Below are positions 1-8,721 of a stretch of DNA of 64,000 nt, one piece after another. How positions within the stretch are numbered: position 1 is the first letter of the stretch; each line of letters begins with the position of its first letter. Made by a program: the position numbers and the translations under genes. The stretch is from Ruminococcus flavefaciens (lineage in GTDB: Bacteria > Bacillota > Clostridia > Oscillospirales > Ruminococcaceae). The notes beneath the pieces were generated by a model. That model worked only from the letters and a program-made list of their open reading frames with translations. It made no database searches and was not told the DNA's origin. Where the stretch lies: NCBI RefSeq assembly GCF_900116855.1, contig NZ_UETD01000008.1, forward strand, positions 1 to 64,000. The letters are read 5' to 3'.

Positions 1-34
1 TATTTCAATCCACTCCCTCCGTGCGGAGGGAGAC
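1..34 (-). CRISPR. Leader-proximal type I-C CRISPR repeat (array continues off the left edge)
   Basis: Positions 2-34 read on the minus strand as a 33-nt repeat that starts GTCTCCCTCCGC and ends GTGGATTGAAAT. This is the classic type I-C repeat form: a GC-rich palindromic stem followed by a conserved GTGGATTGAAA(T/C) tail. The stem is CTCCCTCCG/CGGAGGGAG around a short loop. Only one repeat is visible because the spacers lie beyond position 1. Its place after cas2 and an AT-rich leader on the same strand says this is the first repeat, next to the most recent spacers. The identification rests on sequence form and cas context, since no second repeat can be compared. Confidence 0.9.
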
Positions 35-204
35 AGCAAAATTGTACAATAGCTGAATAAAACGAATTAATCCAAAGTACAATTCTGACAAAATCGGTTT
101 GTTTATATATCCTCACAAACCGAAAAAAGAGCCGTTTGAGCATAATAATAAGTATTATAAAGGTGCGAATGAACCGACAAATTCATGTTCACTCAGGGTT
201 CGCA
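35..204 (-). promoter_or_regulatory. CRISPR leader
   Basis: This AT-rich 170-bp stretch lies between the cas2 stop and the first repeat and holds no gene. It is positioned as the leader that drives pre-crRNA transcription and directs spacer insertion. On the minus strand a TATAAT at 154-159 could be a -10 element, with TTGTCG at 175-180 as a poor -35 only 15 bp away. An interrupted inverted repeat (GTGCGAA near 202 and TTCGCAC near 164) can form a hairpin. The promoter and hairpin are tentative; the leader role follows from position. Confidence 0.75.
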
Positions 205-495
205 CTAAAAAATCAGTTCACCCTCAACATCTATGGCAGTTTTCGCGCCGAAATGTTCAACATTTGATTTCGTACGATTACCGAGATTATAAATTCTCAG
301 ACTATCTTTTTTCTCATCTATTTCATCGGTCAGAGCCTTCTTCAACAGCTTCAGCTGAGCGGGATCGACTACACATTCAAATACAGAATTCTGCACTCTC
401 ACACCGTAATTCGTACATTGCTTCGCAACTCTCCTGAGCCGTTTACGCCCATCCCTATCCTGTGTATTTACATCATATGTTACAAGTATAAGCAT
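205..495 (-). CDS. cas2: CRISPR-associated endoribonuclease Cas2
   Basis: A 96-residue protein starting MLILVTYDVNT, the ferredoxin-like first strand of Cas2 with the conserved Asp (YDV). It also has the RLRRVAKQC helix and the VQNSVFEC strand typical of type I-C Cas2. Cas2 dimers bridge two Cas1 dimers in the spacer-integration complex. A longer frame runs upstream to 606, but it would overlap cas1 and lacks Cas2 homology. The ATG at 495 has a GGAAGTGA ribosome site and begins 4 bp after the cas1 stop, so this start is chosen. It is the last gene of the cas operon, next to the leader. Confidence 0.95.
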   Translation of the reverse strand: MLILVTYDVNTQDRDGRKRLRRVAKQCTNYGVRVQNSVFECVVDPAQLKLLKKALTDEIDEKKDSLRIYNLGNRTKSNVEHFGAKTAIDVEGELIF

Positions 496-499
496 AGTA

Positions 500-1531
500 T
501 CACTTCCACATAAATGGCGGATAACAGTCCAGATCGCCTCGGATATATCGTGCCAGAAGCATAGCCTGCACATAAGGAAGCATTCCCCATTCCACCTTTT
601 CTTCAATGAACGGATGCTTCAATTCTTCGGATTTCCGCTTCTGCCATGCACTGAAAAAGTTTTTGCGTCCATCCTCTGTTAGCAGAACTGCACCATCTTC
701 ACGCTTTACAAAGTCATCACTGCTTACAAGCCGCTTATTGATCAACGTCAGCACAAATCGGTCACACAGCACCGAACGTATCTCTTCCACCATATCAAGT
801 GCAAGTGAACGTCTTCCGGGGCGATCGGTATGCATAAATCCCACATACGGATCAAGTCCCGCGCTTTCCAGTGCACTTGTACACATTCCTGTCGCCATTG
901 AATACGCAAATGAAAGCAGAGCATTTACATTATCAAGAGGGGGGCGCTTGTTTCTTGTATCGAATCTGAAATCATTCTTCTGCTGTAATATCATATCATT
1001 GAACAAGGAAAAATAGACTGATGCCGCTTCTCCTTCAATACCGCGCAGACTATCCATATCGCTGCAATTTCTCACCTGTTTTATGGAATTATTCAGAAAC
1101 TCGGACTTTTTGCCGAACAATTCGGTATCTATTCTTGCACCGTGATCGCGTATCATTCTTTCAAGTACCCACCGGCTGTTGAACAGCTTTGCAGATATAA
1201 TGTTTCGTGCAATATCAAGCGAGCCTTTTTCATTATCTGCAATTCTGTACTGCTGGCGGCGGAGAAGAACATTTCCTTTCACTTCACCCTCAACCCGTGC
1301 AATAAAGTGTCCGTTCCTGCTCATAAATACAAGTTCTATACCATTTTTGGCACATTTCCCCATAAGAGCAGGACTTGCGCCTGCATGGCCGAATGTCATG
1401 ATACGCTCGATATTATGAAGCGGAACTCTGCCGATCTCAGTCCCATCCTGACTTATTACGAGATTTTCGCCGTCAAGAGAAAGATATCTGTCAGGACTAT
1501 TCACATAAACAGTATTCAGCAGTTTTTTCAT
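500..1531 (-). CDS. cas1: CRISPR-associated integrase Cas1, type I-C
   Basis: A 343-residue Cas1, normal length for type I-C. The N-terminal beta domain starts MKKLLNTVYV. The helical catalytic domain carries the metal-binding triad regions: the Glu in GIEGEAAS, the His in GFMHTDRPG and the acidic LALDMVEEIR segment. With Cas2 it integrates new spacers at the leader end of the array. It overlaps the cas4 stop by 4 bp and sits 4 bp before cas2, which fits translational coupling. All motifs look intact. Confidence 0.97.
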   Translation of the reverse strand: MKKLLNTVYVNSPDRYLSLDGENLVISQDGTEIGRVPLHNIERIMTFGHAGASPALMGKCAKNGIELVFMSRNGHFIARVEGEVKGNVLLRRQQYRIADNEKGSLDIARNIISAKLFNSRWVLERMIRDHGARIDTELFGKKSEFLNNSIKQVRNCSDMDSLRGIEGEAASVYFSLFNDMILQQKNDFRFDTRNKRPPLDNVNALLSFAYSMATGMCTSALESAGLDPYVGFMHTDRPGRRSLALDMVEEIRSVLCDRFVLTLINKRLVSSDDFVKREDGAVLLTEDGRKNFFSAWQKRKSEELKHPFIEEKVEWGMLPYVQAMLLARYIRGDLDCYPPFMWK

Positions 1532-2193
1532 TTATCTTCCTCCGTATCCAGCATTTGCTCAACATAGTCCGATGCTTTTTTATTACCGCATATAACCGGA
1601 AGACAGATATTTTTCAGCGAACAGGCATTACAGCGTTTTCTCCGCTTCACTTTCGGAGTATACTGCTTTTTATAAAGTTCGTGCATTTCTTGGATGATTT
1701 CTTCTGCCCGTTTACGCAGCTCATCATCAAACACGACCTTTACTCTGCGGCGTATCTCACCGTAATAGAGATAGCCGAACGGGATATCACAGCAAAGCAT
1801 ATCTTCAAGGCAAAGCGCCTGTGCCATTAGCTGGACTGCATCGCAGTCATCCTCTTTTGGCTCTCCCCTTTTGTATTCAACAGGAGTCACAGTATATTTC
1901 CCCTCAAGTCCGTATAACTCAATGCCATTATCAGACTTACGCAGTTCAACTGCGTCACATTCGCCCGAAATACCGAGCCTTGCAGACGAAACAGCCATTG
2001 CACGGGTTATGACCAGCTCTCCGCGCTTTTCATGAAGCTCCGGATCATGTACTCGTTCATGCATTATATTTCCGTCAACTGTCCGTGAATTTTCCTCCCA
2101 TTGCTGTTCAATATGTATCAGTGCCCACTGTCTGCGGCAAAAGGCAAAGTGCTGAACACCTGAAAGCATGAGATATTCATCTTCGCTGTACAT
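1528..2193 (-). CDS. cas4: CRISPR-associated exonuclease Cas4
   Basis: A 221-residue RecB-family nuclease with an iron-sulfur cluster. One cysteine lies near the N-terminus (FAFCRRQW) and three lie near the C-terminus (CNACSLKNIC), the usual 1+3 cluster ligands. The RecB motif III region is the EYKRG motif, and QLMAQALCLE is the downstream helix. Cas4 trims prespacers and helps select the PAM during adaptation with Cas1-Cas2. Its start shares the base at 2193 with the end of cas7, and it overlaps cas1 by 4 bp. Confidence 0.95.
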   Translation of the reverse strand: MYSEDEYLMLSGVQHFAFCRRQWALIHIEQQWEENSRTVDGNIMHERVHDPELHEKRGELVITRAMAVSSARLGISGECDAVELRKSDNGIELYGLEGKYTVTPVEYKRGEPKEDDCDAVQLMAQALCLEDMLCCDIPFGYLYYGEIRRRVKVVFDDELRKRAEEIIQEMHELYKKQYTPKVKRRKRCNACSLKNICLPVICGNKKASDYVEQMLDTEEDK

Positions 2194-3056
2194 TATATCA
2201 GATCTTCATATTTCTCGCAGGCAAGTCCGTCAAGCTCATTAAGCTCAACATCGTAATCATCAAACGAAGTCGGACGGCTGACACCGTCTTTCAGCTTCAC
2301 AACAAGCTGTCTGTGGACTTTAGCTGATGAATATTTAGGAGTTTTCCCCTCATGTTTCCACCAGTAAAGACGGCAAACCTCCATGCTGCCGTCAGGACGG
2401 GCGGAAGAAGTGTCATTCTCAAAAAGGGTGAGGAGAGCCTGTTTTATCTTCTCTGCATCCTCATCGGTAAAACCTGTTTTTTCCGCAAGCTGACAGTTGA
2501 TACTTCCGTTTATAACGTAGAGTCCGAACTCGACACGGTGTTTCATTCCCATTGTATCAGAAGCCTTGCCTTCCTTTCCTCCTTCACTGTTGACACTTTT
2601 TGTTATCTGCATACTCACAATATCAACAGGAGACACACTTACAGCCTGCTGTATTGAAACAGGTCCCCTTACACCTACGGATACAGCGTCACCCTTGAAC
2701 GCGAATACCTGACCGAAACTGCGGACATCTATCCATTCAGCACAGGCAGTTTTAGCATATTCATCTCTGTCAGTATTTTTACCCTTGCTTATAGCCTTGA
2801 TAGCTTCATTTCCGTCCGCCCTTGCACGAAGGCTGTCGAATCCGTCATCGCACCTGTCATCTGACTGTACAAATATCTTCTCTCCCATGTCCTGCAAACG
2901 ATTGCGTATCTTTCTCTTGATGCATACATCGGAGATCTCGCCAAGACCGTCATAATTCTCACGGGGACGGTTGCCGTTGAGCGGATCACCGTTAGGATTT
3001 GCATTCTTTGCTGTGACAAGCAGTGAAAAGTCTATCTTATTCTGTAAAACTCCCAT
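2193..3056 (-). CDS. cas7: Type I-C Cascade backbone protein Cas7 (Csd2)
   Basis: A 287-residue Csd2-type Cas7. The N-terminal FSLLVTAKNANPNGDPLNGNRPR segment is the typical RAMP-like beginning of this family. The QQAVSVSPVDIVSMQITKS and DTMGMKHRVEFGLYV segments are also conserved. Several copies coat the crRNA spacer and form the Cascade backbone. It starts directly after the cas8c stop and ends at the cas4 start. Length and motifs are normal. Confidence 0.95.
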   Translation of the reverse strand: MGVLQNKIDFSLLVTAKNANPNGDPLNGNRPRENYDGLGEISDVCIKRKIRNRLQDMGEKIFVQSDDRCDDGFDSLRARADGNEAIKAISKGKNTDRDEYAKTACAEWIDVRSFGQVFAFKGDAVSVGVRGPVSIQQAVSVSPVDIVSMQITKSVNSEGGKEGKASDTMGMKHRVEFGLYVINGSINCQLAEKTGFTDEDAEKIKQALLTLFENDTSSARPDGSMEVCRLYWWKHEGKTPKYSSAKVHRQLVVKLKDGVSRPTSFDDYDVELNELDGLACEKYEDLI

Positions 3057-4913
3057 TTATTTTTCCTCCTTATTAACATTGCCGTTGTACATATATTCTG
3101 TAAAATGATGGTAACCAAGAAGGTACAACGGTTCAAGACGACTGTTATTCATGAATATCTTTTCATCCATCTTTGAAACGATCTCATTTATCCATTTACT
3201 GTACTTTACCTGTGATTTGCCAAGTTTATCCATATACGGACGGAGTCTTTCCTCAATAACGCCCCATGTCATATACGGCCGCTGAGAGAAAGCATTCCAG
3301 TATCTTCTTGCATTCGTTACCCTGACATTTCTTTCCTGTTCGTCATAGGCTTCACTTTCAGCTTTGTCAGCAATAGCAAGCAGACAGCCGTAAAGATAGC
3401 TTCTGTCGGTAATACTCGGATCGTAAGCCATTGAAACATCTCCTTTTCGGTCAATTATGTTTTTTCGTATCATACCGCAGGCCGTTTCCAGTACACTGCG
3501 ATGATTGTAATTGTTATCATATGCCAGCGGATTCGATGCTTTCTGATATAACGCATAAACGATATCCGACGGCAGTTTTGCTCCGTTTGTGATACAATTC
3601 AGAAGTCTGAGAATATTATCGCGCATCAGCTTTTTGTCGCAGTCAACAAATGCTCCCTGCTCCGTACCAAAAGCATATCTGATAATATCATAGACACTGA
3701 ATGAATTTATCATCTTTTTCTTTGATTTACCATAGAATCTCAGCCATGCAGTCTCAGAATGCCATTTCTCGATATTTGCAAGATACCGAGAGCTTTCCAG
3801 CTCCGAATACATAGAGATATTGATACGGCCTGTTGTTGCAGCATCAAGTCCCATTATCATTACTTTGGTATTGGGTTCAAGTTTCTCTCTGACACCGAAG
3901 ATACGTTTATTCAGCATATCCATATACATAGGCATAGTTGATGGAATATCTTCTTGTTTTTCATCAGACAGATCATCAAAAAACGAATCATCGAAGAAAC
4001 TTTCAGAACTATCAGGAATATCCTGCATTGCACTCGCCCATACGATCACAGTCAAAGAGTCGATATTCTTTCCCTGTTTTTCCCTTAACCAGCGCAATGC
4101 ATTATGTATCTTCTGAGAATACTCATATCCTACCGATACAGCCTGTTCTTTATCCGCAAATCTTCCTCTGTAGGTGAATCCGCTTTCATCGTTTGTGGAC
4201 ATTATCTTTGCTTTATCGCCGCTATTGCGTATCTTTGACGGATGCTTGTATGTTGACGGAACATACTCCCCGGAGGCATAGCAAAGCTGTTTTTCTCCCA
4301 TAAGGCTGCTGTTGAACGATATGAAACTATCCTGCAATGATCTGTCTTTCCATGTCTCAACAACAGAATCATTCGTAAAAATTATTATGCGTACAAAACT
4401 GTCCTCTTGTGCAATACCGGATATTTTTTGCTTTTCTTTAAATTTTCCCGAGACCTCATCCGTTTTTATGACATCAGCCCTGACTAAGTCGGAGATAAGG
4501 CATTTTTTATCAAGATACATATAAAGAGCCCTGACGAACGGATGACTGTATTCTCCTGCCATCCATTTTCTCAGCTGATTCATGTAGTTGATAAAATGTC
4601 CCGAATTATCAGCTTTTTTCCCGTCTGCATAGGTACTGTAATCCCCTGCGATATATATAAGCTTATCAGCAAAAGGCATTGCACAGATACCGCTGCTTCT
4701 TGTGGCAGAATCCTCGGTAGCAGGTATAACTGTGACTGCGTCAGACTTTTCAACAGCTTTTGCGCCTTTAAAGTTACCTTCAAGATCGATCATTATCTCT
4801 ATTTGTGCGTTTGCAGTTGAATGTGCCACAGGAAGCATAACAGGCTCATTTTCACCGAACTCACGGTCACAGTTGAATTCGTATATCTTGTATAATTCGT
4901 CAGTCCAGCTCAC
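3057..4913 (-). CDS. cas8c: Type I-C Cascade large subunit Cas8c (Csd1)
   Basis: A 618-residue Csd1-type large subunit, in the normal size range. Family features include the early MPFADKLIYIAGDYSTYADG region, the MIMGLDAATTGRINISMYSEL segment and a C-terminal helical domain ending WINEIVSKMDEKIFMNNSRLEPLYLLGYHH. In type I-C systems Cas8c recognises the PAM. An internal start near its C-terminal third can also yield a separate small subunit (Cas11c); I did not locate a convincing internal ribosome site. It overlaps cas5 by 14 bp. Confidence 0.95.
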   Translation of the reverse strand: MSWTDELYKIYEFNCDREFGENEPVMLPVAHSTANAQIEIMIDLEGNFKGAKAVEKSDAVTVIPATEDSATRSSGICAMPFADKLIYIAGDYSTYADGKKADNSGHFINYMNQLRKWMAGEYSHPFVRALYMYLDKKCLISDLVRADVIKTDEVSGKFKEKQKISGIAQEDSFVRIIIFTNDSVVETWKDRSLQDSFISFNSSLMGEKQLCYASGEYVPSTYKHPSKIRNSGDKAKIMSTNDESGFTYRGRFADKEQAVSVGYEYSQKIHNALRWLREKQGKNIDSLTVIVWASAMQDIPDSSESFFDDSFFDDLSDEKQEDIPSTMPMYMDMLNKRIFGVREKLEPNTKVMIMGLDAATTGRINISMYSELESSRYLANIEKWHSETAWLRFYGKSKKKMINSFSVYDIIRYAFGTEQGAFVDCDKKLMRDNILRLLNCITNGAKLPSDIVYALYQKASNPLAYDNNYNHRSVLETACGMIRKNIIDRKGDVSMAYDPSITDRSYLYGCLLAIADKAESEAYDEQERNVRVTNARRYWNAFSQRPYMTWGVIEERLRPYMDKLGKSQVKYSKWINEIVSKMDEKIFMNNSRLEPLYLLGYHHFTEYMYNGNVNKEEK

Positions 4914-5649
4914 CTATACCACCTCCGACAAATTCATCAAGTCCGATAAAGTTATCAAGCTCCTTACCAAAAGGCTTTATGGGCATTTTTCTGATATGAC
5001 GTTTCAGCGTACATTCTTCGGGACGTATGAAATCTATAACTCCGTTATTCATTTCAGGCTGCCATAAACGCACAGTCAGCATATACATGTCATCTTCATT
5101 GACTGCTTCATCAGCATATGTTATGCCGTGATACATAAGTCCGTACGGTATCTTTCCGCAGTTGTCATAAGCTCCTGTACTCTCACCGAATTCACATGGT
5201 TCAACATAGCCTTGACACTCCCTTGTACCAAGGAATACATCTCTCCGTCCGCCGCGTTCTATCATACGCTTGGCAATATTATGATGCTTATTCTCATTCC
5301 TGTCCTGTGCAAGTTCGGGACGATTGAGATTCCATTCAAAATGCGCCCTGACCTGATAGTAAACATCTTCAAGATAGGTGTAATATGCAAGGTCATTTCC
5401 TCCGCCGTATTTTATCGGACGTATGCCTTTTCTGGCTGTGCGTATAGGATTCATTATCCTCACGCTGTCTACACACCAAACTATTGTCGGTTTCCAGTAA
5501 ATGCTGTGAAGAATACCTTTCAGCGCTTCATACGTCGGTATAGGATAGCTCGACTTCTCACCTCCGGCTCTTGTAAGGATATCCGAGAACAGTGCATAAC
5601 GTCCGCGGACTGCAAATTCCACTGTGTTTCTGAATATTTCTTTTGGCAT
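4900..5649 (-). CDS. cas5: Type I-C crRNA-processing Cascade subunit Cas5c
   Basis: A 249-residue Cas5 of the type I-C group. It has the N-terminal RNTVEFAVRGRYALFSDILTRAGGEKSSYP block that in this subtype takes over crRNA processing, because type I-C lacks Cas6. The later GTRECQGYVEPCEFGES segment is also typical. It caps the 5' crRNA handle. A strong AAAAAAGGAGG ribosome site precedes the ATG at 5649. The gene lies 184 bp after cas3, the only sizeable gap in the cas operon. Confidence 0.95.
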   Translation of the reverse strand: MPKEIFRNTVEFAVRGRYALFSDILTRAGGEKSSYPIPTYEALKGILHSIYWKPTIVWCVDSVRIMNPIRTARKGIRPIKYGGGNDLAYYTYLEDVYYQVRAHFEWNLNRPELAQDRNENKHHNIAKRMIERGGRRDVFLGTRECQGYVEPCEFGESTGAYDNCGKIPYGLMYHGITYADEAVNEDDMYMLTVRLWQPEMNNGVIDFIRPEECTLKRHIRKMPIKPFGKELDNFIGLDEFVGGGIGELD

Positions 5650-5804
5650 TTTCCGACCTCCTTTTTTAGATTATGGTATATTCTTTGATCTGAATAAAGT
5701 ATTTTTACACTATTTTACAATTATCCGTTTAATAAATGATAAACTAATAGTGTCCTTAACAGTCTTGGATCGAGATAATTCTGATTATATTATTTCTCTG
5801 ACTC

Positions 5805-5834
5805 AGCCGCACGGATCACCCCGTTCGGCTTTTT
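5805..5834. other. Hairpin at the cas3 stop codon, cas3-cas5 gap
   Basis: AGCCG-x-ACGG (5805-5814) pairs with CCGT-x-CGGCT (5821-5830), giving a nine-pair stem with one internal mismatch, followed on the plus strand by TTTT. On the minus strand, the coding direction, the hairpin sits at the end of cas3 with no U tract after it. It could stabilise or separate the cas3 part of the transcript, or end antisense transcription. The rest of the gap (5650-5804) holds no clear promoter. Confidence 0.5.
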
Positions 5835-8152
5835 CAGAATACCAATAATTCCTTTTCTGCTCCTTCAATATCAATTCCGACTTCACTATTATAATGAGAT
5901 CTGTCCAGAATTGCTGCACCGCAGGAAATATCACGGAGCGAATTATTTTCATACAGTTTTCGTTCAGTTCCGATATAAATGCTTACAGTATATTTCTGGG
6001 CTTTTCTCAGGAGAAGCGATATATTTTCATGGTTGTTTTCGAGTCTGCTGATGATCTCCTCAGCCTCCTTATTATATGGAACTATCACATCCCGTGTATT
6101 CTCATCGATCACATTAAACAACTTCCCTGCCGTTTTAAATGCCTGTGATTCAAATTGACTGCACGTTTTGGGATCCGGCAGCATTTCATATCTTTTTGTA
6201 TTCAAAGAAAGATAATTCACAAGAGTTTCATTTTCACGAACAGAATATGAAAGCTTTTCTTTTTCATTATTATATAATTCCCTGAAATAATCCGAAACCA
6301 CATCAGGAGATGAAATATCTTCATATTTATTTATTATACGCTGTGTTATGTACTGCGCTGTGGATATTCCTTTTAGATTTCCAAGTTTTTCTTCTTTCAG
6401 CTTTATAAGATAAACAGGGCATATATCATTATTTTCGCCGTGTCTGTTGCATCTTCCTGCCGCCTGCACAGCACTGTCAAGTCCTGCAAGTGAACGCACA
6501 ACACATCTGAACGATATATCCACACCCGCTTCAATAAGCTGAGTAGTTACACATATTACGGGCTTTTTTTCATTCAATAATACTCGGATAGCCTCTATTT
6601 TGTCACGGCGGTGCTGAGGACACATATTCGTGCTGAGATGCACTACCTCAGCATCATTTTGGCATTTTTCCTTTATAAGCTCATATATTTTCAGTGCTGA
6701 TGATTTGGTATTTACTATAACAAGAAGATCACCTGCCAATGTAAATTTATCAATGCAGAAATCTGCCGCTTCTTCATTGGAGTAACCATATTCATCTGTT
6801 TTCGGGATAATTTCAGTACGTCTGAATATCTCGAAATCTGCCTTAAAATCACCTGTCATGCTTTCTTTTTCATCCAAAAGCATTGGAAATCTGACATCAT
6901 CCGTCACAGGCTGAGTTGCAGTACAAAGCACAATTGCGGCACCACAAATATTTGAGAGAAAATTCACGGCAAGGTCAAACATATTCACGCATTTCAGCGG
7001 CATCGACTGCACTTCATCAATAATTATCACCGACTTTGCAAGTCTGTGAAAACGTCGGACTGAAGCTGACTTCCCCAAAAACAACGAATTAAGGAACTGG
7101 ACCATTGTCGTTGCGATAACAGGCTTGTCCCAACGCTCGGTATGCAGTTCATACGCAGACAATTCTTCGGAATTATCAGACTTTTCCGAAAGAGCATTTG
7201 AATGATGCTCAATGAAATTCTCCTCACCGGCAATCCCCTTTATTTCTGCACTGTTCTGTTCCAGTATCGACATAAAAGGAGCAGTATAAATGATCTTTTC
7301 CATGCCATGTTCAAGGCAATATTCAATGGCAAAACGCAGTGACGAAAGGGTTTTTCCACCGCCTGTGGGGACGATCAATCTGCAAATCTTCACATCATTC
7401 TTTGCAAAATCAGCACATCTTTCCGATATGCTTTTTCTCTGATCTGATATGACATCCGTTCTGTCCGAAAAACTGTCAAGCTTCTTTTCCATATTATTCT
7501 TCATGAAAAGCCATAGATCGTGCAATGCAAAGTATTCGGGATATTCCTCATCATCCATAAATGCCGCCGTATCAGTTCTGTCAGCATCTATAAGTGCAGA
7601 TTCTATAAGACGTTCAAACAAACCGAGATAAAAAGCACAGTCAGTTTTGTTTTTTGAGATATTCTTTATTTTCTGACATATTATTCTGTATTCATCATCA
7701 GCTTTTTCCAGAAGTCCATCAAACTCGTCAGCGCTGATCATCAGTGAAGTGTTTTCTTTTATCTGCTCATAGTTCTTATCATTCGCAATTCGGATATGAA
7801 AATAATCCCTGCAATTATCGTCTACCCAGTCATGCAGTCCATGATGAGAAATGATAACTCTTGCTATAAGCCGTGCAACACCTGCATGAGCTTTATCAGA
7901 ATTCTCAGTTATGAATTTTGCACCTGCATAACTGTGGTCGATCTCTCCACGGCTGAATCCTGATATTCCCCTGATATAATTATCGAAATCAGAACACAGC
8001 TTGCCGATATCATGAAGCAAGCCCGAAAGTCTTCCGATATTTTCAGCGCCGAATAGTTTACAGTATCCTCCGCACAGTTCAGCTGTATTTCTACAGTGTT
8101 CCTGTACCGACTGTTCACGTTTCATATCTGTTGAAATATGCGCCGTAAACAT
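5834..8152 (-). CDS. cas3: CRISPR-associated helicase-nuclease Cas3 (HD + SF2 helicase)
   Basis: A 772-residue fusion of the HD nuclease and superfamily 2 helicase. The HD signature is H47-D48 in LLHDIGKLCSDF, with further metal-ligand histidines in the first 140 residues. The helicase half has Walker A PTGGGKT near residue 270, the DEVQ box in IIIDEVQSMP, the SAT-like TATQP motif and motif VI QAAGRCNRHGE. Cas3 is recruited by target-bound Cascade and degrades the non-target DNA strand. It is the first gene of the operon and has its own strong promoter. All motifs appear intact. Confidence 0.97.
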   Translation of the reverse strand: MFTAHISTDMKREQSVQEHCRNTAELCGGYCKLFGAENIGRLSGLLHDIGKLCSDFDNYIRGISGFSRGEIDHSYAGAKFITENSDKAHAGVARLIARVIISHHGLHDWVDDNCRDYFHIRIANDKNYEQIKENTSLMISADEFDGLLEKADDEYRIICQKIKNISKNKTDCAFYLGLFERLIESALIDADRTDTAAFMDDEEYPEYFALHDLWLFMKNNMEKKLDSFSDRTDVISDQRKSISERCADFAKNDVKICRLIVPTGGGKTLSSLRFAIEYCLEHGMEKIIYTAPFMSILEQNSAEIKGIAGEENFIEHHSNALSEKSDNSEELSAYELHTERWDKPVIATTMVQFLNSLFLGKSASVRRFHRLAKSVIIIDEVQSMPLKCVNMFDLAVNFLSNICGAAIVLCTATQPVTDDVRFPMLLDEKESMTGDFKADFEIFRRTEIIPKTDEYGYSNEEAADFCIDKFTLAGDLLVIVNTKSSALKIYELIKEKCQNDAEVVHLSTNMCPQHRRDKIEAIRVLLNEKKPVICVTTQLIEAGVDISFRCVVRSLAGLDSAVQAAGRCNRHGENNDICPVYLIKLKEEKLGNLKGISTAQYITQRIINKYEDISSPDVVSDYFRELYNNEKEKLSYSVRENETLVNYLSLNTKRYEMLPDPKTCSQFESQAFKTAGKLFNVIDENTRDVIVPYNKEAEEIISRLENNHENISLLLRKAQKYTVSIYIGTERKLYENNSLRDISCGAAILDRSHYNSEVGIDIEGAEKELLVF

Positions 8153-8244
8153 TTATCCACCTCCAGTGAAGCTCATACACTCCTGATATTAGTTAATTCA
8201 AAGTAATTAATTATACGTCAAATCCACTTATAAATATTATGAAT

Positions 8245-8273
8245 ATTATATCATTTACACAGCCATTTGTCAA
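8245..8273 (-). promoter_or_regulatory. Promoter of the cas operon
   Basis: On the minus strand a perfect TTGACA (-35, positions 8268-8273) and a perfect TATAAT (-10, positions 8245-8250) are separated by exactly 17 bp. Transcription would start near 8238 and give a leader of about 85 nt before the cas3 ATG. A consensus promoter suggests constitutive expression of interference and adaptation genes. Confidence 0.85.
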
Positions 8274-8658
8274 TATAATGTGTAATATTCGACAATTGGA
8301 AGTAATAACCGGCACGTTTATTACAAATAGTTTAGTAATATGATTTTATCGCTGCATTTCTTAATAACTTCATCAAATCATAAACTACATCAAGACTCTA
8401 TTGTAAAATAGCTCTCATACGCTTTAACATATTGGAAGCCTTGTGTATCAGCTTACCGTTCAAATAGAAAGTGTAACAATTTCGGTTAATATGTCAATAG
8501 CAAAACATAGAAATTCTTTCAGATCTATATCTTTCTTATTTGATGCCATGACCGTCTTTTCTTCTTAAATAATGCAGTTACAGAAATCATCACATTATTC
8601 ATTATCGCCGACACATTGCCAATAAAACTAGTGAAATCAATAGTTTTCAGGATAATTA
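8274..8658. other. AT-rich intergenic region without recognised genes
   Basis: About 385 bp between the divergent cas and permease promoters. No open frame with a ribosome site, no RNA gene and no strong inverted repeat was seen on either strand. Confidence 0.6.
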
Positions 8659-8687
8659 TTGACTCCATATTATTTGTGTGGTATAAT
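8659..8687 (+). promoter_or_regulatory. Promoter of the SLC13-type permease gene
   Basis: TTGACT (8659-8664) and TATAAT (8682-8687) are spaced by 17 bp on the plus strand, a near-consensus sigma-A promoter. It lies 35 bp upstream of the TTG start that follows AAAGGAG, so the mRNA leader is short. It also argues against any start upstream of 8690 for this gene. Confidence 0.85.
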
Positions 8688-8721
8688 ATTTGTTAGTATC
8701 ATAAAACAAAGGAGAAAAAAT

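Noticed and set aside
1-8152. The CRISPR-Cas locus as a novel system
   Set aside because: Gene order, lengths and motifs are those of an ordinary complete type I-C system; only the cas3-cas5 hairpin is worth noting.
8153-8658. A small RNA or anti-CRISPR gene between cas3 and the permease
   Set aside because: No promoter-terminator pair or convincing small frame is visible besides the two divergent promoters.
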